Assembly: GCA_033558025.1 (NCBI GenBank)
Contig: JAUCEF010000003.1
Coordinates: forward strand, 186,001 to 250,000
Length of the DNA stretch: 64,000 nt
DNA from: Phytophthora sp. 'mugwort'
Lineage: Eukaryota; Oomycota; Peronosporomycetes; Peronosporales; Peronosporaceae
Direction of reading: 5' to 3'
Shown: positions 33,234 through 42,701 of the stretch, piece by piece
Numbering within the stretch: the stretch's first letter is position 1
How the letters are laid out: every line of letters begins with the position of its first letter
Notes under the pieces: generated by a model
The model's input: only the letters and a program-made list of their open reading frames with translations
Database searches by the model: none
Told to the model about the DNA's origin: nothing
Position numbers and translations under genes: made by a program

Positions 33234-34036
33234 ATGGTGCGTCTTCGGCTGCCCGTGCGCTGCGAGTATCGCGCTTTACTGGGGTTTTGGGGGGATATGT
33301 GTATGGTGCAAGTGTTACCAAGTACTGACGCAGTCGTTCTGGATTATTCTACCACGTAGAGCTCCGCAGACGCAGCCAAAAACGCCAACGGCAATTCCGC
33401 TTCCAGCGCTCCGGGCGGCGGACCTACGGACGCCCAAGACCTTACCGTTTTCGTGCGTGTACAACTTCAAAATTGCAATTATTATTGTGTTAATTACGTG
33501 CTAATGGTTGTTTACTGGTGATGATGTGGTCCTGCAACAGGTGCAAAGCTTGTTGGAGCAAATGGTGTGCAGCTTTTGACTTTGAAGCTGCAGTATCTGG
33601 CCACAGGATGCTAACGGTGTTGTTTCTTTCAGCAATCGCGGTTCGCTCAGATGTCGGACGCCATCATCGGAAGAAATATCCTTTTCATCTCTTATGACTC
33701 GTGCATGTTGCATTTTAGTGCTGCTTTCTGGTGTTCTGACTGGCAGATTGAAATGAAAAATCTTGGGTTGGGTTTCCTTGACTGTTTTGGTGTGCGATTT
33801 GCTGCTGTGGTGGGACTGCACTCGACGAAATGGGATCGCGCATCGACGAGCTGGAGAAATCCATCGCAGACCTCATGGAGCAGGTAACACGTGCTGCGAA
33901 ACTGGGTCAGCCAAGTGGAGTGGAGACTGATGTCGTGCACTGTTTGAAACAGACAAACGAAGACGATAGCGACAAAATCCAGGAGCCAGCGGCAAGCGAT
34001 GCGTCGGCTGCCAAGGACAAGGGCGAGAGCGTTTAA
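33234..34036 (+). CDS. HSBP1: Heat shock factor binding protein 1 (HSBP1)-like
   Basis: Six coding pieces fit: 33234-33236 (the ATG alone), 33360-33452, 33541-33564, 33633-33675, 33822-33883 and 33953-34036. They give 102 residues. Residues 27-76 read DAQDLTVFVQSLLEQ, then MQSRFAQMSDAIIGR, then IDEMGSRIDELEKSIADLME. This is the HSBP1 heptad coiled coil, which binds the trimerisation domain of heat shock factor and dampens the heat response. A Gly/Ala/Ser-rich N-terminus and an acidic-to-lysine C-terminal tail are additions. The fourth intron (33676-33821) starts ATATCCTT and ends AC, not GT-AG; only this splice restores the conserved IGRIDEM. The last intron (33884-33952, 69 nt) is a multiple of three. 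If it is retained, the protein has 125 residues. The gene converges with mitochondrial HSP70. Confidence 0.88.
33676..33821 (+). other. U12-type AT-AC intron
   Basis: The donor ATATCCTT is identical to the consensus of the minor spliceosome's AT-AC class. TTCCTTGAC at 33774-33782 matches the U12 branch site (TTCCTTRAC). The intron ends TGCAC at 33821. The flanking exons join A+TC to Ile and give the conserved HSBP1 sequence. There is no usable GT near the exon end. The branch-to-acceptor distance, about 40 nt, is longer than usual for this class. Confidence 0.8.
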
Positions 34037-34370
34037 GTTTGGCAACACGAACGAATTCTTTCAACTCCATCAGCTCTTTTCTTCCGAGACAGCAAGCACG
34101 AACTCCATCAAGACGCCCCAAGCAATCAATACAACATGCATTTCAATTTGCTTGGCATCTTGATATCTCGTTGCAATCAGTAAATTACTTGTCGGCATCT
34201 TCCTACATGTGTCCATCTAATAGAGAAAACCACACGAAAGCAGCAAAATACTAAGGCCATAGAGGACACCTGCCGTCGTCTAAATGTCGCTCGCCATCCG
34301 TCCGGCTTATTGTGCTCGCTCTGCAAAGGACTGACAAACAGACTCGCTACGTTCAACTATACGAACGCGC
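34037..34370. other. Shared 3' region of two convergent genes
   Basis: The HSBP1-like gene ends at 34036 and mitochondrial HSP70 ends at 34371. No gene lies between. Confidence 0.5.
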
Positions 34371-36329
34371 TTAGTCCTTCTTGTCCTTAAACTCAGCGTC
34401 GTGCACGTTCTCGTCCTTGTTGTCGTCGCTGGAAGCGCCCTCGCCTTGCTGCGACTTGTAGACGGCCTCGCCGATCTTCATGGACATCTTCTGCACCTCC
34501 TCCAGGGCGGCCTTAATCTCCTCCGTGTTGTCGCCCTCCGACTTGGTCCGCAGATCAGCAAGGGCAGCCTTCACCTTCTCGAGAGTCTCGGCGTCAATCT
34601 TGTCCTCATGCTCCTTCAGGGTCTTTTCCGTCGTGTAGAGCGTCGAATCAGCGTCGTTCTTAGCCTCAATCAGCTCCTTGCGCTGCTGGTCAGCGGCGGC
34701 GTTGGCCTCAGCATCAGCAACCATCTTCTCGATTTCAGATTCCGACAGACCACCACTCGACTGGATCACGATGTTCTGCTCTTTGCCCGTCGCCTTGTCG
34801 CGGGCTCCGACATTAACGATTCCGTTCGCGTCAATATCAAAGCTCACCTCAATCTGAGGCACGCCACGCGGGGCAGGCGGGATGCCCACCAGATCGAAGT
34901 TTCCGAGCAGTTTGTTGTCAGCAGCCATCTCACGCTCGCCCTGAAGCACCTTAATGCCCACCTGCGTCTGCGAGTCGGCAGCAGTCGAGAACACCTGCGA
35001 CTTCTTGGTTGGGATCGTGGTGTTGCGCGGGATCAGTTTGGTGAACACGCCGCCAAGGGTCTCAATACCAAGAGACAACGGGGTAACATCTAGCAGTAGA
35101 ATGTCCTTCACGTCACCACGCAACACACCACCCTGGATGGCAGCGCCCATGGCCACGACCTCGTCAGGGTTGACACCCTTCGAGGGCTTCTTGCCGAAGA
35201 ACTCCTCCACGGTCGTCTGCACTTTGGGCATACGCGACATACCGCCGACCAGAATGACCTCGTTGATGTCGCTCTTCTCCAGACCAGCGTCCTTGACGCA
35301 CTTTTTGCACGGGCCCATAGTGCGTTCGATCAGCTTGCCAACCAGCTTCTCGAAGGTGGAACGGGTAATCTTCATGTTCAAATGCTTAGGGCCGGTAGCG
35401 TCGGCCGTGATGAAGGGCAGGCTGATGTCTGTCTGGGCCAGGCCATCAAGCTCGCGCTTAGCCTTCTCAGCAGCCTCACGCAGACGCTGCATGGCGAGGT
35501 TGTCGCCCGACAGGTCGATACTCGTCTCCTTCTTGAACTCGCCCACGAGGTAACGCAGCAGCTCCTCGTCGAAGTCCTCACCGCCAAGCAGCGTGTCACC
35601 GTTAGTGGACTTGACTTCGAACACACCGCCCGAAATCTCCAGAATCGACACATCGAAGGTACCGCCACCCAAGTCAAAGACGGCAATGACCTTGCCGTCG
35701 GCCTTGTCCATGCCGTAGGCTAAGGCAGCGGCAGTGGGCTCGTTGATGATACGGAGCACATCCAGACCTGCGATCTTGCCGGCGTCTTTGGTGGCCTGAC
35801 GCTGCGAGTCGTTAAAGTAGGCTGGCACCGTGATGACGGCTTGAGTCACGGGCTTGCCCAGGAAGCCGTCGGCGGTCTCCTTCATCTTGGTGAGCACCAT
35901 AGAGCCAATCTGCGAGGGCGAGTACTTCTTGCCCTTGGCCTCAACCCAGGCATCCTTGCCGTTGTTTCCCTTAACGATCTTGTACGAGACAACCTTGGCC
36001 ACCTCCTGAGTCTCCTTGTCCGTAAACTTGCGGCCGATGAGACGCTTGACGGCGTAGAACGTGTTCTCCGGGTTGGTCACAGCCTGGCGTTTGGCAGGCA
36101 TGCCTACGAGGCGCTCATCGTTGTCAAGGATAGCCACGACAGATGGTGTTGTGCGCGAGCCCTCCGAGTTCTCGATCACACGGGCGGTCTTGCCCTCCAT
36201 GACGGCTACACACGAGTTGGTCGTGCCCAGGTCAATGCCGATGACCTCGGAGCCCGCGGCGGCCGAGAACATGCGCTTGACAGCGGCCGCAGCTGGGGCG
36301 GGGGAGCGGGCGGCGGCGAGACGCAGCAT
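34371..36329 (-). CDS. Mitochondrial HSP70 (mortalin/SSC1-type chaperone)
   Basis: One exon encodes 652 residues. The start at 36329 ([20 protein letters not shown]) gives an Arg/Ala/Ser-rich presequence of about 25 residues, ending near [11 protein letters not shown]. The frame continues 54 codons further upstream but without conserved sequence. The ATPase domain shows [44 protein letters not shown] and [13 protein letters not shown]. The substrate-binding domain shows [14 protein letters not shown], which is close to bacterial DnaK and marks the mitochondrial clade. The C-terminal lid ends in an acidic, Lys-rich tail. The protein pulls preproteins through the TIM23 channel and folds them with a J-protein and a GrpE-type exchange factor. 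It is intact and well conserved. Confidence 0.96.
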   Translation of the reverse strand: MLRLAAARSPAPAAAAVKRMFSAAAGSEVIGIDLGTTNSCVAVMEGKTARVIENSEGSRTTPSVVAILDNDERLVGMPAKRQAVTNPENTFYAVKRLIGRKFTDKETQEVAKVVSYKIVKGNNGKDAWVEAKGKKYSPSQIGSMVLTKMKETADGFLGKPVTQAVITVPAYFNDSQRQATKDAGKIAGLDVLRIINEPTAAALAYGMDKADGKVIAVFDLGGGTFDVSILEISGGVFEVKSTNGDTLLGGEDFDEELLRYLVGEFKKETSIDLSGDNLAMQRLREAAEKAKRELDGLAQTDISLPFITADATGPKHLNMKITRSTFEKLVGKLIERTMGPCKKCVKDAGLEKSDINEVILVGGMSRMPKVQTTVEEFFGKKPSKGVNPDEVVAMGAAIQGGVLRGDVKDILLLDVTPLSLGIETLGGVFTKLIPRNTTIPTKKSQVFSTAADSQTQVGIKVLQGEREMAADNKLLGNFDLVGIPPAPRGVPQIEVSFDIDANGIVNVGARDKATGKEQNIVIQSSGGLSESEIEKMVADAEANAAADQQRKELIEAKNDADSTLYTTEKTLKEHEDKIDAETLEKVKAALADLRTKSEGDNTEEIKAALEEVQKMSMKIGEAVYKSQQGEGASSDDNKDENVHDAEFKDKKD

Positions 36330-36948
36330 GCTTGTGTGTGGCGGGTAGAGATCTGCGGCTGTGGGGAAATGCGCAAATTCGCGATTGAAGCCCCTGTTAG
36401 AGACCCTCGCCAGCCACTCACTGGGCCACACGTACTTGAGGTTTGAGATCACAAAATACCATGTCGGCTTGAATTCTAGAACACTCTGCAAACATCATAT
36501 ATATAAGGTGATAAGAATACAAGGGATAGTAAATCAAATAATTAAGCATTTGGATATGTTGAAGGAGAGGTTAAGCATTTATAGAATTACCTTGTTTTTG
36601 TTGGATAATGCGTGTCGTACCTTTTCGTATAAACGGTCTGTCCGGTCTCGTCGGAGACATCTCGAAGCTGCCTTCGAGAATCGACAAGGATGGCGACGTC
36701 GATGCGCGGCAACAAGCTTAAGTGTTTAAAGACGGAGGGCGCGTATAGAGCTCTCCAGGGAGCTTAACTGTGGCGCGACCCGGGCAACGTTGCTTATTTT
36801 GCGGTCCATTGTGATCTTTTTAAGTGGATCCTTCCAGAACGCCGAGGAAGGAATGATGGTCACGACGCACTTAATCGGGATCTGACCGCGTCACTTTGGG
36901 AACTCAGCGGAGAGGCAATAAGGTAGCAAGGCAAAGCAAAGAGCGGGG
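36330..36948. promoter_or_regulatory. Divergent upstream region with HSE-like half sites
   Basis: This region lies between mitochondrial HSP70 (-) and the small membrane protein (+). TTCCAGAA at 36832-36839 and TTCGAGAA at 36673-36680 each fit the TTCnnGAA arrangement of two heat-shock-element units. Full three-unit elements were not seen, so regulation by heat shock factor is only suggested. Confidence 0.3.
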
Positions 36949-37307
36949 ATGGTGTCGCTGTTCGGTAAGAAGAAGGAGGGTATGACGCTTCGCCCACGTG
37001 TGCGGCGCGCGACACCGCTCATGGACGTGGGGATAGCGGTTATCCTGGGCGCTGTTACCGGCGTGTACATCTTCAAAGACACGATGCAGCGCTGGCAGAT
37101 CTCCGAGGGCGAGTACGTCGCGGCGGAAGTTAGCAAGGCCAACCAGAGTGCCCAGAACGCGCAAGCTACAACGACGCAGGATGCGGCAAGACGTTAGTGC
37201 GGCGGCAATGAAGATACTGACAGAAATTTGTGCTCTCATTTGCAGCCGCCGAGAGGAGGATCCTCGAAGGATCCCGACGTGCTTTAAGCTTAACCGATTG
37301 CCTGTAA
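36949..37307 (+). CDS. Small single-pass membrane protein, unknown
   Basis: Exon 36949-37192 encodes a basic N-terminus (MVSLFGKKKEGMTLRPRVRR), one hydrophobic span at about residues 25-42 (MDVGIAVILGAVTGVYIF) and a charged, Ala/Gln-rich tail. With the donor GTTAGT at 37193 and the acceptor TTTGCAG at 37245 it continues in frame to a stop at 37305-37307, giving 101 residues. Read unspliced it stops at 37197 with 82 residues. The short length, single span and positive N-terminus are those of many mitochondrial inner-membrane subunits, but I recognise no family. It is divergent from mitochondrial HSP70, with 619 bp between the starts. Confidence 0.6.
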
Positions 37308-37364
37308 TTACTGCAGAGAAGCAAGGAATTAATATATAGGGGATTGGCAACGCGATAGAATGCC

Positions 37365-37427
37365 TGCATACGAGCAGCATGATGGTGCTTTGGATGGACC
37401 AAAGCACAGTCATGTTGCTCGTATGCA
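37365..37427. repeat. Near-perfect 29-bp palindrome with 5-nt loop
   Basis: Arm 37365-37393 begins TGCATACGAGCAGCATGA and ends GTGCTTTGG. The loop is ATGGA. Arm 37399-37427 is the reverse complement apart from about three positions. The whole folds into one long hairpin between two genes. Confidence 0.85.
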
Positions 37428-37608
37428 CAATGCAAGTAGAGTAGGCAGTTTCAGCCGCACGATTTAACATGGTGTAATGTACATTAAATGGGTAATAATA
37501 TGTAAATAGTGTGGTACACCGTATGCAGTTATTTGTTTTATTTAAACCAATCACAACTGCTCTCTGCAAGATGGCATTTTACATGTATTGCAGAAGGACA
37601 CGGGCGAT

Positions 37609-39392
37609 ATGAGCGACGTAGCGCAGATTCTAGGGCTCGCAGGGACTAAGCCAGGCGCCAATGGGGCTGCCGCGAGCGACCTCGTGCAGCTGAAGCCGTC
37701 GGGCGCGCTGCCAGCGACGCGCGGCAAGCCGAGTGTTGCCGCAGGTAAGCAGAAGAAGCTCACGGGCATGCAGCGCGAGGTGCTTGAGCTGCTGGAGAGC
37801 AACCATCGCGCCAGCCACGCGCTGTACCAGGGCTTCGGCAAAACGAGTCTCAAGCAAAAGTGGCAGGAGCGCAAGAAGTCACCGGCTGTCAAGTGGATCC
37901 GCAAATCCTTCCGAAACCCGGCGCGGGCGTCGCTGGCAGGTGAGAGCGGGGAGGAAGGCCTTACGCTCTCGCACTGGGGGAAGGCCCAAGTGGAGCAGCC
38001 CGACTACGTGTTTGCTAGGTTCAACGTCAAGAGTGAAATCACCAGTTACACGGACGAGGAGTACGAGGCGGCGCTAGCGCACCATCATGATCCGATGATG
38101 AAGTGGAGCAAGGAGGAGACGGATCTGCTGCTAAAGCTGTGCCAACGCTTCGATTTGCGGTGCGTTGCAGGATGGCTGGCTGCGTGTAGGGCTTAGACGG
38201 ATGTTTGATGGAGATTTTGGTGCTCTTGCGTGCAGGTGGGTTGTGATCTCGGACAAGTACAATTCGAACCTGACTGGTAAAGGCGCACCACGATCTATTG
38301 AAGATATCAAGTACCGCTACTACGAAATGGCGCGATTACTGCCTGAGTATAGAGACAAAAAGTCGAGAGGCGGACTGGAAAAGAAGGCTTCAGGAGCTGT
38401 CCCAGCTGCATTTACTGCTACAACTCTTGCCGCTCCTTCAGCAGACGCTACTGCAGCAGTCGCATTAAAGACTGAGCCTGGAGCTGCAACGAGTACACCG
38501 TTGACGGCAGTCCCTGCTACCTCTGCATCGGAGCATTACAAATTTAACATTGCATATGAAAAGCAGCGCAAGAGACAGCTGGATCTTGCGTTTTCCCGGA
38601 CAGTTGAGGAAGAGGACGAGATCCGTCGTCTCAATGAGGAGCTACGTGGCGTGGAGCAGCAACTCAAGAAGGTTGCAGTGAGAGTAGATCCCAAGAAGAA
38701 GAAAGAGCTCGCTGACGTGCCCTACGAGATCAAACGAATGCTTCCCACAGGCGTGATTTTGCGGAGCTCATTGCTGGCACTTCCTCAGCAGAAGCATGCG
38801 CTGAGTGGTAAGCTCCTGAAGAAGTTGCAGTTTTTGTTAGATGAGATGGGTGTGCCTGCACGTCCAATGCCTACGAAACCGGTGTGCGAAACATTTGACA
38901 AGTTGCGTCAGGACGCCGTGGGGTTGCTATCGCTGCGGAAGCACCTTAAGAGTAAGCAGAACGAAGTTCAAGCACTGCGCGAACGTTACCACGCGCTTAC
39001 TGGCACGGAGTACAAGCCAATCACGACCCCCGTCACTCTGTCCGGTAGGACCCCTCATGTTCTCTTCACTCGTAAACTCCATGCTGACTATTATTTTCAT
39101 GCAAGCAGAACGACCGGGCGATACAGCGCTGTCTGACGGTGGTAGCTCTGGTACGTCAGCGGCGAACCACACACATACATTCAGCAAGGGTACGTTTCTT
39201 GCACTCATTGCTGGGTTATCATAGCCTTCTAGTATTCTGATCTTACACGCTGCTTTGCTTTGATGATATGGTCGTGTCGTTGCAGGCAAGACGTCAAAGC
39301 ACTCGGAAAAGGCAATCCGTGCGGCCAAGCGACGCAGCGCCAGCGGTCACTCTGGCCTTCCCGCCAAGCGCAACAAGAAAGTGCCTCATTAA
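37609..39392 (+). CDS. DMAP1: DMAP1/SWC4-like chromatin-complex subunit
   Basis: Four exons, 37609-38159, 38236-39044, 39106-39189 and 39286-39392, give 516 residues. All introns are GT-AG and the frame is kept at each join. The N-terminus MSDVAQILGL is the conserved DMAP1 opening. A SANT/Myb-like region at about residues 125-220 includes WSKEETDLLLKLCQRFDLRW and then VVISDKYN, RSIEDIKYRYYEM. A central coiled coil (YEKQRKRQLDLAFSRTVEEE) and the DMAP1 C-terminal domain follow. The basic tail is rich in Lys, Arg and Ser. DMAP1/SWC4 is a shared subunit of the NuA4 histone acetyltransferase and SWR1/SRCAP H2A.Z-exchange complexes. The first splice restores the RFDLRW core, which supports the model. 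The last two exons are less conserved, so their boundaries are less sure. Confidence 0.9.
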
Positions 39393-39914
39393 GTCTCAAA
39401 ATGCCACGCATCTCTTCTCTAAAGCTATGCTTTTGTAGGTACTCCAGCTTCTTTTACATTTCATTTGTCTGCGTCCAAGACTTCCAAGTGTGTAACACGT
39501 TGTCCCAAAACTGTGATGTTGAGTTGGATCAAACGCTACCTACACCTCACTGTTCATCAAGCCTAACTATTCTACATTGCTAGTGACCATGCCTAGCTGT
39601 TCGCTGGCTGCTGTCATGGACAACTTCACGTGGATGCCCATGGGGGAGACCTCTTTTGACTTTTTTTCATGTTTTTTTTTCTTTTTGTGGGGGTATTTCG
39701 TCTTCTCCCTCTTTTCACAAGCTCTTGCTCGCTTCACCCCGTCCTATTTCTCTTTTGCAACATCCTCAGAGCCAATGGCTGGCTTCTCCAGACGCCCCAC
39801 CTCCACCTCATTTAACCGCGAATTCTCCATACCACGACGAAGGGGCCACAAGAAAACTTGAGCTTAAAAAGCAGCCAATGCGCGACTCTCGGTAGTCGCT
39901 TGATTCTACCCAAT

Positions 39915-40580
39915 CTAGTAGTATGGGTGGAAGCCGCGTCCCCGGCCTCCGCGGAATCCTCCACGGGGAGGTCCACGGCCGCGTCCACGGCCACGACCTC
40001 GGCCACGACCTCCCCGTCCACCACGGGGCATGTTGAATCCACGCACGTTCATCCGCTTGGGTGTGACCTTGAGCTGTCGGCCGCGGAACATGGTGTCGTT
40101 CAGTAGGAGCGCGCTCTCCACGGCGTCGCGAGAGGCAAACTCGATGTACGCGTAGCCCTTGGGCTGGCCAGTGAACTTGTCGCATAGAATGGTCACACGG
40201 TTGATGGTGCCGCACGACTGGAAGAGCGCCTGCAGCTCCTCAGGCGTGCTGCCGTAGTCCACCTGACCAATGTAGATAGACGTGTCATCCAGCTGCGCCG
40301 GCTGCGCGGCGGCCGCACCAGCCCCCATCTCATTAAGGTTCAAGGCCGTGTTCTTGCCCATCTGAGACTCCACCTCGGACTGCATCTCACTGAGCTTGGC
40401 GGCCTCCTCCTCCATCTCCTTCACACGGCGCTTCATGTCCTCGATCTCGGCGTCCACGGCCTCGGTGGACTCCTCTGGGGCCGCAGCGGCCTCTCCATCC
40501 GTCTTAGGCGTCTCCGTCTCGCCTGCCAGGCTCGCCGCCTCGGCCTCCAGCTTGCTCATGTCCACCGCTTCGTCCGCCAT
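39915..40580 (-). CDS. PABPN1: Nuclear poly(A)-binding protein 2 (PABPN1)
   Basis: A single exon encodes 221 residues from ATG 40580 ([17 protein letters not shown]). An acidic, Ala-rich N-terminus leads to a coiled-coil helix at about 43-75 ([20 protein letters not shown]). One RRM at about 101-178 follows, with RNP2 IYIGQV and RNP1 KGYAYIEF. The C-terminus (184-221) is an RG-rich tract ending HPYY. This order is that of PABPN1, which stimulates poly(A) polymerase and sets tail length in the nucleus. The RG tract is likely arginine-methylated, as in relatives. The start was chosen at the conserved MADE; 25 upstream codons are non-conserved. It is divergent from the ZC3HC1-like gene, with 118 bp between starts. 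Confidence 0.95.
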   Translation of the reverse strand: MADEAVDMSKLEAEAASLAGETETPKTDGEAAAAPEESTEAVDAEIEDMKRRVKEMEEEAAKLSEMQSEVESQMGKNTALNLNEMGAGAAAAQPAQLDDTSIYIGQVDYGSTPEELQALFQSCGTINRVTILCDKFTGQPKGYAYIEFASRDAVESALLLNDTMFRGRQLKVTPKRMNVRGFNMPRGGRGGRGRGRGRGRGRGPPRGGFRGGRGRGFHPYY

Positions 40581-40698
40581 AGCAGCTTGTCTTGCTCGTT
40601 GTATGTGGTGACCGAGGTACAACCACCCAATTATTGGTGTATTATTGATGTGCAAAATAAATTAATGTTCAACCACATCAGTCTGGAACCAGGACACG
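40581..40698. promoter_or_regulatory. Very short bidirectional promoter
   Basis: 118 bp separate the start codons of PABPN1 (-) and ZC3HC1-like (+). It contains AT-rich sequence (AATTATTGGTGTATTATTGA) but no certain motif. Confidence 0.45.
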
Positions 40699-42077
40699 AT
40701 GGCGACGCTGGGGTCGCAGATGGACGCGTTGCTGGTAGCATGGGACGACGCAACGGCGCCGATTGATGCGCGTGTGAGGGAGGACCCGCTGCTGTTCGCA
40801 TCTGAGTCGGATATCGCTGCTTCACGCATCGCCAAGCGGCTTACAGGGCCTGAACCCGAGACCTCTGCCGACCTGTGTCGCCCCTGGGACCACACGGATT
40901 TCTTGTCGCGAGTCAGCAGCTTCTGCATCGCCTCGTGGTTCGCTAAGCCAGACGTGATCAGCGCGTTCGAGTGTGCTCGCCATGGCTGGAGAAACTCGGG
41001 GTCCGACCAACTGTGTTGCAACATGTAAGAGGATAAAAGTGATGGGGAATGAACAGAGTCCTTAATGCTGACGGTGTTTACTGCAGTTGCCAGCAGTTTC
41101 TGTGCTTTAATATCGATGTCAAGTTGAGCGAAGCAGGTGCACTTAAAGTGGCGGATACGTTCGCTTCGCAGCTGGTCACGGGTCATACGCAACTCTGCCC
41201 GTGGCGGGGTAACCCGTCACCGGAGGCTTTCACAATGGTGAGGACAGTTTTGTGCTGATACATATGTTCGTTTTTGACGCCGTATATGTTTTGCAGCTTC
41301 CTACCGCGACGAAGCGTCAGGTATACGAGACGCTTATGGATCGACTTGAGGGAGAGGTAGCTCGGATGCACAAGGATTCCGCGTTTCAGAAGCGAATCGG
41401 GAGTGTTAAAGTTGTAGATGCAGTGACGGCCAAGATATTGAAGGAAACAGGCAACACTAAAGACGATACAGCCTCTCTGGATACAGCGATGCTTGCGTCG
41501 AGGTTGCTGGCGAGAATTTCACAACAAAAAGACACACACGTGAGCTCCGAAGCGCTTGTCAGTGCTGCTTTCCTGATCATGTGCGGGTGGCAACTTGATG
41601 AGAAGAGTCACATAACCATACTGTGGTGCGGGTCTTGCAATCGGCGGTGGCAAGCTTTCCAGGAGAGCGCCAAGAAGGAGAGCGACGAAGAAGAGAGTGA
41701 GCCACCGGCAAAGCGCTTAAAGGCTGACACAGCACGGGTTGTCGATCTGCTTGCGCAACACCGTCACTTTTGTCCCTGGGTTGCGGGGCGCAAATCTACT
41801 GGTGTTGATGACTACGGGGAACTTGACCCGAAGCTTTGGGAGTTCGTCAAGTTGCCTGGATGGAAGCAGTATGCGCAGGTCAGACCTATTGTACCCTGAT
41901 TCGATTGCTTGAATGAGTGAGTATCTAACCATCCCCTATTTTCAATAGTCCCTGGCTTTCCTCGGCAATCCGGAAGATTCAGCTATCGTAGCTGTGGATT
42001 CTAGAAAAACACCAAAAACAAGGGTGTGCGATCCAGTGGACGCGCTGGAGTCAATACGGGCTGTATTGGGCCTTTAA
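40699..42077 (+). CDS. ZC3HC1/NIPA-like zinc-finger protein
   Basis: Four exons, 40699-41024, 41087-41237, 41297-41878 and 41949-42077, give 395 residues with frame kept at all joins. The introns are 59-70 nt. Residues about 62-145 form the C3HC zinc finger: RPWDHTDFLSRVSSF, then ECARHGWRNSGSDQLCCN, ICQQFLCF, and HTQLCPWR. A second, Rsm1-like zinc region holds WCGSCNRRW and HRHFCPW. An acidic linker and a basic PPAKRLK patch between them could be a nuclear signal. Vertebrate NIPA (ZC3HC1) works at the nuclear basket with TPR; older work describes it as an F-box-like partner of SCF. Fungal Pml39 and Rsm1 belong to the same family. Only joining exons 1 and 2 completes the finger, which supports the model. 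Confidence 0.88.
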
Positions 42078-42701
42078 CAGTAAATCCAGGGCTTGTTGTT
42101 ATGTTCTCAGTGCATTGCGCTCAGACGTGGAAGTGACATTTCCTGCTCAGGAGGTAACCCTTCTTGGCAACATTTTGGACCAATAATTACTGTAGATGAT
42201 CTAGGCCTGCTGGTACAATAGTGACCATGCGTGGAATTTATTAATGTTGAGTTTGATGCAGAGTTATAGCTTTAATAACAGCGTTTGGTTGTGGTGCTGA
42301 GGCAGCCAGCCTTTTTTTAAGCTAATTTGCTTGTTGTGCGACGTTAGATGTTCACAACTGAACAATCTTTTCTTCCTGAAACCCCCGTTAAGTTTCCGAA
42401 CGCGTCGATCGGCATTGCCATTTTCAAGCAGCGTGAGCTCCGAAATAGGTTGAATGAATGAATGTCATGTGGTGTGGCACCGATTGGAGATGTAATGCGC
42501 CCCATTGCCATATTTTCCCCTAGCTAAAAAGTTAGCAGTAGTTGAAACTCCAGACATACTCAGCTGAAAGGACGAATCCGCTTAAGCTGAAACCATGTCA
42601 ACATCGAAATACACATGAGAAGATGCGGTTCGATCTAATGATAACATCGTTTGCTCTTCTCGTCAAGTATTAGCCGCACAAACGAACTTCACCTGTGAAG
42701 A
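42078..42701. other. Intergenic, no gene seen
   Basis: AT-rich spacer between two co-directional genes. It probably holds the promoter of the coiled-coil gene. Confidence 0.45.

Noticed and set aside
35841..36446. 201-codon plus ORF and a 230-codon one at 34401-35093
   Set aside because: Both are antisense to mitochondrial HSP70 and have no motif.
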